Part shown: piece by piece, positions 21,517 to 31,349 of the stretch | Numbering within the stretch: position 1 is the stretch's first letter | Layout of the letters: each line of letters begins with the position of its first letter | NCBI RefSeq assembly: GCF_009727055.1 | Contig: NC_052359.1 | Span: 62,188,960-62,252,959, forward strand | Length of the DNA: 64,000 bases | Direction of reading: 5' to 3' | Source of the DNA: Benincasa hispida | Taxonomy: Eukaryota; Streptophyta; Magnoliopsida; Cucurbitales; Cucurbitaceae | Notes under the pieces: model-generated | Database searches by the model: none | Told to the model about the DNA's origin: nothing | The model's input: only the letters and a program-made list of their open reading frames with translations | Translations under genes and position numbers: made by a program

Positions 21517-23894
21517 AGTTACTAGATCAAATGGTAAGTCTTCTTTCTCTTTACTAGCCGATGATGAGTCATTGTAATTTTTTTCCTTAATTATTTTTAA
21601 CAAATGTAAGCTTATTTTTTACAAATCTTTTCAATTCACTTCGATTATTTTGTTCTATGCTTTATTTCATGGTTTTTGATTATCGGTCTCTGATAATTGT
21701 ATGTCATTATATAAACATTAATTATAATTGTATTTCCATTCTTGGTCTCTGATTATCGGTCACTGTATAAACACTTATCATACTTGTATTTATATTTTTC
21801 TTTACCTGTTCTTGGTCACTGATTATCAGTCTCTATTCATTTTTGTCACTGTATAAACATTGATTACAATGCTATTTTCATGATGTGATTCTATTTCTTA
21901 GTCTCTGTTTATAGGTTAAAGATATGCTACTATTTCAATGACTATTTTTGCATTGACTCTAATGATCAATGTATCTGATTTACCATGATATATCATATTA
22001 TCCAAAATTTAGAACGATTTAAGAAAGAATTTCGTTGCTCTGAGGCTGGTTGTTACTGTCTAAGCATAATACTAGGATAGTTATTGTTTGTTGGCTTCCT
22101 TGTTTTTTTCTTCCAATCTCATTGCATCTATGTCATAAATCTTGTTTGGTTCCCAAGTTGTTATTTTTTGGTTTACTTTATTTTGATTACATGTAGTGGT
22201 TTGTAAAGTAGTGGTTTGCAAGTACTTTGTTGGTGTGATTGACAGTAGTGTTTTCTTTGGTTCTCAATGTATTTGGTTCACATTGATGGTACACTATTCA
22301 CTTTATTTCACTAGGTGGGGTTTCCATCCTGTACTTATTACCATAGGTACACCTAAAATTGACCTACACATTACATAGAATGTCAATATCTTCTCTTCTC
22401 TATAAATGAGACATCTTTTCCTTACAATTATGAGGACAACCCCATCTTCACAACACCATTGTTGGTAAGTCCCTTCCCCCTCCCTCTCTTTTGTGTTGCT
22501 TACCACATCTCTTGTTAAATCACTTTCACTTTTTTCTTTATATTATTACTAAAGCATCTATTTATTGATTGTCATAGTGTTCAACTTATTAGAAAACAAG
22601 CGAAGCTTCACATTTCCTCTTTCAATCGTACGTAAGGTGGTACTCTTCTTTGTCTCAATTTTCTTTTCTTTTGTGTCCTTCTTGGTAGTCTTTTCCTTTC
22701 TCTGTTTATTGTCTTTGTTCGTACTATTTGTCTCACTATTTTCTTGTTCATTTCTATGGTTGGTAGATTTAAAATCTTTTCTTCTATGTGTTGTAGGTCA
22801 GGTGGAAACTAATCTGTACTTCTTCTTTTCTCAAATTTCATCCTGTATATTTGAAGTGTTTGTTGATACAAAACTTAAATTCTTAAAATAATTTAGTTAT
22901 ATATTAATTATGCTTTTACAGTATTTTTGTTACAACAATTTCCATTCTTAAAGGCTTGATTTTCTTCCTATACTTGTTAGGCTTCATCACATTTTTCTTT
23001 TTATTGATTTATTTTACATTTAAAACTCAAGATTTAATCATGAGCCTAAAATAAAACCTACTAAAATCAAGACTATTTTATCAATGAGAATTTTAATTTT
23101 CTTATTCATATTCAAAAATGAATTTATTCAATGACATTGCGTGAAATTGAATATGGTTATTGTTGTTGATTAATAAAAAAAAAAATAGTTTGTAAGGCTA
23201 GCACTCATCTATGGGTTAAAACATGCTAGTGATCAGCAGCAAATGTTAATAATACCTATTTGATAGCTTCATTTGGTAGGGTTGGATATATTTGATAAAA
23301 ATACAAACAAAATTTTTTATTGATAAACTAAAAGTAAAGTAACAGCTATGAATAACTGTATTTAAGGATTAAGGTGAACAAACTTAAAACTCCATAGACA
23401 ATGATTTATACTTATTTGTTAAAGAAGTAAAAATGAGAGAAAAGAAAAAAAAATATGCATGTTTACTTCAAACTTTCAATTTCATCCAATTGCACTCTAA
23501 ATTTAGATAAAAGTTTCAATCTTAAAGTTAAACATTAAAAGTACTGCAAGCTACTATTACTACTATTACGAAGCTATATCATACAATTTTATATGCATTT
23601 AAAATTCCATGATAAGTATATTCTTATTTAAACTAAAAGTACATTAGTTTGAAACTAAAATTAAATTTTACATAAATTTCAAAAACCACTCATGAATAAA
23701 TGGTTCAAGAGCCAATTTTCGTAATCTACAGTATAATGGACCCCTAAGAAGTAGTAACCATTTCCCAACTACCCAACATCAATTACTTCTAACACTAGAG
23801 CTATTACTCAACGATCATAGGAGGATAGAATACCTGCCACATCACATTAAACATCAATTAGCACACTTTTGGCTAATCCATGAGTCTGATTTAA
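21517..23894. other. Unassigned AT-rich region upstream of the Harbinger transposase
   Basis: No coding pattern on either strand. It may be the 5' non-coding part of the PIF/Harbinger element, but no terminal repeat matching the right end (34901-34907) was found. It contains a degenerate tandem repeat at 21670-21910. Confidence 0.5.
21670..21910. repeat. Degenerate tandem repeat, ~65-90 bp unit, about 3 copies
   Basis: Units share the order (T/C)TTGGTC(T/A)CTGATTATC, GGTC(T/A)CTGTATAAACA and a TGATTATAATTGTATTT-like tail. Copies lie near 21675, 21745 and 21813. Confidence 0.6.
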
Positions 23895-24117
23895 GTTGTC
23901 GTGAAAGCAAGCAAATGGATAGAAATGTTTTGCCATTTTATGTACTTTACTAAGGACAACTGGCGGATTAGTGGGAACAAAAGTAGTAAATGTTGAGGAG
24001 ATGGTCGCCATGTTTCGGCATATCTTAGCCCATGATGTTAAGAACAGTGTAGTTCGTAGATGGTTCATTAGGTCTGGTGAAATAGTTTCTAGGAATTTCA
24101 ACTTTGTTCACAACGTC
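23895..24117 (+). pseudogene. PIF/Harbinger transposase, N-terminal part
   Basis: Reads CRESKQMDRNVF, then TTGGLVGTKVVNVEEMVAMF, HILAHDVKNSVV and SGEIVSRNFNFVHNVV. This is the helix-turn-helix and linker region that precedes the DDE core in plant Harbinger transposases (the Mut7/EM-A-FL-ILAH block). It is interrupted at 24118-24122 by a solo LTR; the frame resumes after 26271 with LGLHEVLL. Confidence 0.82.
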
Positions 24118-26271
24118 GTTTTTGTTGGGGTTGATGCCCTAAAGTCTCGTGTCCTGTAGTTTGTAAACAGTTTGTACGAACGCTTGTGTTGTTAATATAT
24201 GATATTTACTTCACATCTTGTATTTTGCTCATTTACTTGTTTTATTTGCTTTACCACAAACCAATAAACATAAAATCCCTGTTTATCTGTATGTGACTCA
24301 AGCATGTATGTGGTGACATACAAGTGGATCATGTCTTGAGTGATAACCAAAATGGTTTGTAGTATATGGATATAGGAGGGAAACCTTATCCTGGTAATGT
24401 TACGGATGTGACCCGCTTTGTGGAATGGTCGCAAGTGTTATGACTTGTCATAGATGATCTGATCTTGATCATTCGTGTTGGGAACATGCGAGCGACGACG
24501 TCCTATACAAAGAGTTTGTATAAGACCTGACCACGAAGTGTTAACATCTTATTATATAACACTATTCATGATAGAGACTTCACTTCACTAGGATGACCAT
24601 AGGTAACATGACCTCAATCCTGAGTGACTTGGGAACTCTTGCCATTGAGGGCAGTTTTTTATTTGTATGGGTGCGAGTGGCTAGGTCGCCGATTCAAACC
24701 TACCATTTTGGGGATTCGTCTGATTTAGGAGTTGGGAACTCAGCTACACAAGATGGAATTCACTCCTACCCCGAGGCAAGAGTAAGTAGATAGATGGCTC
24801 CCTTAAGAGCTGATTCTAGGGCTTGAATGATGTAGCGCCACACACCTTCTCTTGGCCCAAGAGGTGTTCACACATAGTTGAACTATGTTGTATTGTTCAT
24901 TAAAGGAATCAGTGGTACTTAAGGAGTGAGATATAACTACAGGGGCAAAATGGTAAATTGACCCAGTTGTACTTGCGAGCATCTGTGAAAGGTCATCGTA
25001 CTCATGATTGGTTATATCCAATAGACAGAGAAACATATCTGTGGTAAGAAGAGTTCAACTGTTGGTCTTTAGTGGAATGCCTGACAGTTAACAGTTGGTG
25101 GATCTCGTGGCTAAAGAGTTTAGTCAGCTATTCACGTACCGTTGGACCTTCGAGCCACAGGTCCATTAGGTCCTTTGGGTAGCTTGGAAAAAGTCGAGAA
25201 CCAGTATTTGAGTTAATTTGAAATGTTCAAATTGAAAAGAGAAAGTTTGATTATATATGATATAATTGAACTGGTTAATTATATATGATATAATTGGTTA
25301 AATGTATGAGATACATTATTATGGAGGAAATTAGATATAAATATGATTTATATCAAGTAGAGGAGAAAATGCTATAGTAGATATGAGATATCAAACTATA
25401 GGATATAAATATAATATGATTATATTTATTAATTAATTAATTGATTAATTATATGATAATTAATCCTTTTTCCACGTTCAGACATGTGTTAGAGGACAGC
25501 ATCGGTTATGGTAACTGATGAGTTAAAAATGAAAAAAGTTTTCATTTAGGATCGTGCAATCGATAATCCATAATTCGCCCAAAAAGATTTCGTGAAAGTG
25601 CACTGGTGAAAGAAAACGATCGCTTGAGAGCCTATACGATAGTCGCTTTTCCGCCTAAACGATCATCCACCTCACGCTAAACGATCGCACACTTCCACTT
25701 ACACAATCAGATAGCTTCTCTAAACGATCGTATAATGTGCCGATTTAACTAAACGATCGTATACCTTTTCCTAAATGATCGTTCAGCAAATTCTACACGA
25801 TCGTGTAGCTCCTCTATGTGATAAGCACTTCTGCTATGCGATAGCGTTGTTTTCTCTCCCACTTGTTTATTTCCTATACGACTCGTTTTTCCTCCGTCCT
25901 CTACCAAATTCACCAAAGCTCACCCTTTGGGTTTTCACTTCGAGAATACCCGAGGTTCTTTAGTGGTGGTGTCATCTCCATTGTGGTGTTCGTGTTCGCG
26001 TTGATCGTGCTACTGCAGTCGACGTTCCCCCTAGGTGTTGGTAAATCTGTTGGAGGGTTCCGCTGCGTTGAGGTTCTGAAGTTTGAAGATAGTCTTCAAC
26101 TGGTATGGAACTCTGTCTCCTTGTTATTTATCTTGTTCTGAACATGCCAATAATTAGATTTATTTGCATAACTGTATGTGTTGAATGTATAATATTGTAT
26201 TTCGGTCACGGTGAGATCAGAGCGATCCGAACGCGCTCATGGAACTCATCGATATGAGATTCTTCAGTTTT
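24118..26271 (+). mobile_element. Solo LTR (~2 kb Copia LTR family) in the transposase
   Basis: LTR at 24123-26266 (2144 bp), TGTTGGGGTTGAT ... GAGATTCTTCA, with exact GTTTT target duplications at 24118-24122 and 26267-26271. The transposase reading is restored when it is removed. It has the best CGATCG array of the family (25540-25860), the hairpin at 25932-25950 and a donor-like CAACTG/GTATGG at 26102/26103. Confidence 0.93.
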
Positions 26272-26510
26272 AGGACTACATGAAGTACTGTTGAAAAAAT
26301 CTTTTCCAATCAGAACCTCTTATATAGATCCAAGATGGAGATGGTTTGAGGTATAATGAAACTAAACAAATGTTGGTGCACTGTCCGTGTCTAGTTTAGA
26401 TAACTTATGTATATCAATATTTCATACGTTATGTTCGTATAAGATTGTCTAGGTGCATTAGATGGTACGTACATAAAGGTCAATGTGAGTGCCACTGATC
26501 AACCAAGGTT
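26272..26510 (+). pseudogene. PIF/Harbinger transposase, first catalytic Asp region
   Basis: Follows directly from the N-part: KSFPIRTSYIDPRWRWFE, then a degraded stretch with about 70 bp of extra sequence, then DCLGALDGTYIKVNVSATDQ, which carries the first catalytic Asp (ALDGTYI). At 26510 it jumps to sequence that also occurs at 30529, skipping the next conserved block (present at 30380-30527). Confidence 0.82.
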
Positions 26511-26589
26511 ATCAACTTACATGCACAACTTCTTGTTGTACATCGTAGTACCGAACGATCATGATTTCATACACTTGGACATTGTATAA

Positions 26590-27014
26590 GGTATTATTAT
26601 CTATGCGATGCTGGGTACCCAAGTGTGAGAGCGTCTTGGCACCATATAAAGGATCATCTTTTGGAATGGCGTGGAGGAAGGAATGCACCAACAACTACTA
26701 GAGAATTTTTTAACATGAAACACTCTTCTACGAGGAATTTCATCGAGAGGTCATTCGAGCTATTGAAGGGAGATGGGCAATACTCTGCGAAAAATCATAC
26801 AACCTCGTGCAAGTCCAAACTCAGACGATAACGGTGTGTTGCCTTATTTAATCTTATTAATAAGGAGATGAATACTGGCGAAATGCTCGAGAATCTAGAC
26901 GAGGTGAACTCACATTTTGGTAACATTGGTGGGGACGAGATCAATTATATTGAGAGTTCAAACGAATGGACACAACGAAGAGATGAACTGGCACATAATA
27001 TGTTTTCTGACTAG
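26590..27014 (+). pseudogene. PIF/Harbinger transposase C-terminal part (copy in the first contig)
   Basis: YYYLCDAGYPS contains the second catalytic Asp. After a frameshift come LLEWRGGRNAPTTTREFFNM and KHSSTRNFIERSFELLKG, where the Glu of the DDE triad lies in the NFIERSF block. The end reads GGDEINYIESSNEWTQRRDE and LAHNMFSD then stop at 27014. A ~78 bp insertion separates this part from the preceding block. Confidence 0.82.
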
Positions 27015-27330
27015 GAGTTACGTAACAATCAGTAGCTTCATGTTCACTTTATTGCTTTTACAATGTATGTATTTTTTTAATTTCATGTATATGATTTTGG
27101 AAATCAATTTCAAAATTTCTTAATATAATTAGATTTACTACCTTAGCTTCATGTCTAGTTTGTGGCTTTTATAATGTATTTTTTTTTAATTTCATGTATG
27201 TGATTTTGGAAATCAGTTTCCAAATTTCTTAATATAATTAGATTTACTACCTTATACATTGTACATAACATATCACATGACAATTTCTTTCATTACTACT
27301 TAAATTGTACTACAGTGTACATGTTGCAGG

Positions 27331-27529
27331 ATGGAAAGTTCTTCTAGAGCTCCAAAGCACACTTGAACGAGGGAGGAAAAGTCAAAGTTGGTGGAATGTT
27401 TGGTGACTTTGGTTGAATCTGGTGGATGGAGATCAGACATCGGGACCGTTCGCCCTTGGTTGGCATAGTTACGGCGTATGATGGCTGATAAGATATCTGA
27501 TTGTACAATACAAGGGACCCCTACCATAG
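27331..27529 (+). pseudogene. Harbinger-associated Myb/SANT-like protein, N-terminal part (copy in the first contig)
   Basis: Starts MESSSRAPKHT. The next codon, expected to be the conserved SANT Trp, is a stop (TGA). It continues TREEESKLVECLVTLVESGG and WRSDIGTVRPW. It is interrupted at 27530 by an LTR; the continuation is found only in the second contig at 33586. Confidence 0.82.
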
Positions 27530-28900
27530 TGTTGGGGTTGATGCCCTAAATCTCGTAGGATCCTGTAGTTTGTAAACATATGTATGAACAAACATTTGTG
27601 ATGTAATAATATGAGATATTTTATTCACTTCAATCTATGAAATATGAGGATTTTTTAGTTGCATTAACCACAAACCAATAAACTAAAGTCCCTGGTTGTC
27701 GTTGTAACTTAAGCATGTATGTGGAGATATACAAGTGGATCGTCCTTTAAGTGATAACCTAAATGGTCTGTAATATATGGATAAAGGAGGGAAACCTTAT
27801 CCTTGTGAAACTACAAGTGTGGCCTACTTTATAGGTGTTACAAGTGTTGTAAAGTGCTACAAATGGTCTGATCCTGATCATTCGTGTATTAGACATGCGA
27901 GCGGGGATGCTCTATACAAAAGAATTTGTATAAGATCGGACCATGATATGTTTAATCTCGTTATATAACGTCGTTCAGATAGAGACTTTCATCTCACTAG
28001 GATGACCATAGGTAACATGACCTTAATCCTAAGTGAGTTGGGAACTCCTACCTTGGAGGGTGGTTCTTTGATTTGCATGGGTGTGATGTCTATATCGCCG
28101 ACTCAAACCTACCACTTTGGAGATTCGTCTGATTGGGGAGCTAGAAATTCAGCTACACAAGACGGAATTCACTCCTTCCCCGAAGTAGGGGTAAATAGAT
28201 AAATTACTCCCTTAAGGGCTGATTCCGGGGCTTGAACAATGTAGCGCTACACCTTCTCATGGCCCGAGAAGTGTTTTCTCTTAGTAGGACTATGATGTAT
28301 TGTTCATTAAAAGAATCAGTAGTACTTAAAGAGTTAGACGTAACTACATGGGAAAAATGGTAAACTGGCCCACCTGTACTTACGAGCAATTTGTGAAGAG
28401 TCATTGTACTATTGATTGGTTATATCCAATGGACATAGAAATATATCTGTAGCGCGAAGAGTGCAGTTGTCGGTCTTTAGTGGAATGCTCGGTAGTTAAC
28501 GGATGGTGGATATCGTGATTAAAGAGTTTAGTCAGTTATTCATGTACTGTTAGAGCTTCAAACTACAGGTCCATAAGGTCTTCTTGGTAGCTCAATGGAT
28601 TCATGTTGAAAATCGATATTTGGGTTAGTTTGAAGTATTCAAATTAACAAGAGGGAATTGGATTATATATGATATAATTAAGTTGATTCAATTATATGTG
28701 ATATAATTGATTTGATGTATTAGATATATTAATTGGAGGAATTAATATAAATTTGATTTATATTAAATGCAATAAAGAAGAAAAAGAACTATAGTTTATA
28801 TGTTGCATATGATGTGATATTAAAACTATAGGTTATAAATATAATATGATAAATTAGTTATTATATTTATTTATAACAAAACAATTATGAGATAATTGTT
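27530..28900 (+). mobile_element. LTR (~2 kb family), truncated copy at contig end
   Basis: Identical to 31549-32919, with the same CATAG before it (27525-27529). It is cut by the N at 28901. It is almost certainly the same physical LTR as the one at 31549-33580. Confidence 0.85.
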
Positions 28901-30379
28901 NCGTTTTCCCTAAAACGGGGGTGGAGGTTGCGAGAGGCACTCGGTGTGCCATCGGCAGTCCGTATTCGAGTTGGCTGACTTGTTCATGAGCGGGAACAAG
29001 TGCAGCACAATCGCTAAGAGAAGCTTTCGAAAGAGCGATTGTGACACAATGCGTGTGGTGAGTTAAACCATTTTTCATCACTGAATTCTTAATGCCTTAA
29101 AGGTTTGAGTTTGAAATGTCTGGAGATATGTAAATATACTTGTCTATCACGTTATACAAGAGCGTGGAAACAAGTTATAGGTAGATGATAGGCAGTAGAT
29201 ATCATGAAAGGTTTGCCATTTGCTGTCTTCACATCCCTTTCCAGGTTAAGAGGGTAGCCTAGGAGAATGTGTAAGAATTTTCATAGGCAAGATCCCCTGT
29301 TGAATGTTTCATCATAGTATGAATATTGTCTCTGTGGTCCATTGAACAGACTCACTTCTTTTTCCATTTAGCAAGTCATTTCCTTTTCGTCAAGAAGTGT
29401 AAACCCAGAGAAATTGTGATGCACAGACCAATTCCTCGTACTACAACATCTACAATTAGTTTCCAAGTTTTTCTTTTGTTAGTTGACTCAATAGGGCATT
29501 TTGGGAGTCCAACTTTAACTATGCTGCCACAAAGCTTGGTGTTGTTAGATAAAAATACAACTGATATGTTGAGAATTAAGCACTTTTGGGTACTTCTCCT
29601 TGTAGTTTGTTGAATGAGTGGTTCAAGTATTGCAGATAGCGAACCAAAAAGCAATTGAAACTTTGTGAAATTCTTGAGTCCTTAATCAAGCCTAAACATT
29701 AACCAAGCTTTAAAATTAATAGTTCAGGCCGAAATCCAAACACCCAAATATTACAAAATATTTCCAGATAATCTTACCTAAGGTGTGGTCTAATTCGAAT
29801 TCACCTTCCAAACCTCCAATTTTAAGCCCAAATAATTAGCAAACCAAGCTCTTCTTCATCTTGAATGAAATTCTTGAATCAATCCCTAATTATAATTTGA
29901 AATTAGGCTTACATGATTAAAGCTTGAATCAAATACATACTTCACTACCAATGTCTCAAATAAATTATCCATATGTAGCTTCGTAAAAAATCACTTCCAA
30001 ATGACTTTACCAAAATTTCTCAACAACCAAAATTAATCCACAAGAGGATCATCAAAGCATAAAACTTACCAAAACTTGCTAAAACAAACTCCAACTTCAC
30101 TGAACAACACCCCAAAACCTTCATAAACTTGAATCTAACACAATGGGTATCAACCAATTGATGCCAAAAGTAAATGAGTATTCAAGAATCAACCGAAAAC
30201 AAACCCAAACATTAGAAATCTTACCCAAATCGATAGATCTAGTGACGACAAAAGCGAACGACGCTTGAGTAGTGGTGGATGGAGGTCATGAAGAAGAAAC
30301 TAACGCAGCGACTTTGGGAGGCGTCGGACGGGCTCACGAATGTGAGGAAGAAAAGGGGGGTGGGGTTTGACTTTTTATN
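28901..30379. other. Misplaced assembly piece flanked by single Ns (duplicate of 41029-42512)
   Basis: N at 28901 and N at 30379 bracket 1477 bp that repeat 41029-42512 from the tail of the gypsy 3' LTR through its target duplication into the flanking DNA. The two copies differ mostly by one-base changes in homopolymers (for example ACTTG/ACTTTG, GGGAAC/GGGAC, CTAAAC/CTAAAAC). This is the pattern of the same locus read twice with sequencing errors, not of an ancient duplication. Confidence 0.85.
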
Positions 30380-30528
30380 AAGGGTGAAATCACCTCGAAT
30401 GTTCTTGGTATTTGTGACACGAATGGCGATTTCGTGTTTGTCTTACGTAGGTGGGAAGGTTTTGCAACTAATTCTCATGTGCTTAGAGATGCAATATCAC
30501 AACCTAACGGATTGAAGGTTCCGAAGGA
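30380..30528 (+). pseudogene. PIF/Harbinger transposase, central block
   Basis: Reads GEITSNVLGICDTNGDFVFV-like sequence (first half frame-shifted), then RRWEGFATNSHVLRDAISQP and NGLKVPK. This is the block that belongs between the first catalytic Asp (26510) and CDAGYPS (26600/30620). It is missing from the first contig. It is joined at 30529 to the duplicated segment. Confidence 0.8.
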
Positions 30529-30608
30529 TATCAACTTACATGCACAACTTCTTGTTGTACATCGTAGTACCGAACGATCATGATTTCATACACTTGGACA
30601 TTGTATAA

Positions 30609-31033
30609 GGTATTATTATCTATGCGATGCTGGGTACCCAAGTGTGAGAGCGTCTTGGCACCATATAAAGGATCATCTTTTGGAATGGCGTGGAGGAAGG
30701 AATGCACCAACAACTACTAGAGAATTTTTTAACATGAAACACTCTTCTACGAGGAATTTCATCGAGAGGTCATTCGAGCTATTGAAGGGAGATGGGCAAT
30801 ACTCTGCGAAAAATCATACAACCTCGTGCAAGTCCAAACTCAGACGATAACGGTGTGTTGCCTTATTTAATCTTATTAATAAGGAGATGAATACTGGCGA
30901 AATGCTCGAGAATCTAGACGAGGTGAACTCACATTTTGGTAACATTGGTGGGGACGAGATCAATTATATTGAGAGTTCAAACGAATGGACACAACGAAGA
31001 GATGAACTGGCACATAATATGTTTTCTGACTAG
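30609..31033 (+). pseudogene. PIF/Harbinger transposase C-terminal part (copy in the second contig)
   Basis: Sequence identical to 26590-27014. In this contig it follows the central block, so the order block, ~78 bp insertion, DAGYPS, NFIERSF, stop is the more complete version of the gene. Confidence 0.82.
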
Positions 31034-31349
31034 GAGTTACGTAACAATCAGTAGCTTCATGTTCACTTTATTGCTTTTACAATGTATGTATTTTTTTAAT
31101 TTCATGTATATGATTTTGGAAATCAATTTCAAAATTTCTTAATATAATTAGATTTACTACCTTAGCTTCATGTCTAGTTTGTGGCTTTTATAATGTATTT
31201 TTTTTTAATTTCATGTATGTGATTTTGGAAATCAGTTTCCAAATTTCTTAATATAATTAGATTTACTACCTTATACATTGTACATAACATATCACATGAC
31301 AATTTCTTTCATTACTACTTAAATTGTACTACAGTGTACATGTTGCAGG

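Larger units (their letters stand above)
26510..28900 (+). repeat. 2.39 kb segment duplicated at 30529-32919 (probable unmerged contig overlap)
   Basis: Every stretch I compared is identical to 30529-32919 at a constant offset of 4019, including all the short open frames. It contains the transposase C-part, the Myb start and a truncated LTR, and ends at the N at 28901. Identity with no visible substitutions plus an adjoining N points to an assembly overlap rather than a biological duplication. Confidence 0.85.
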
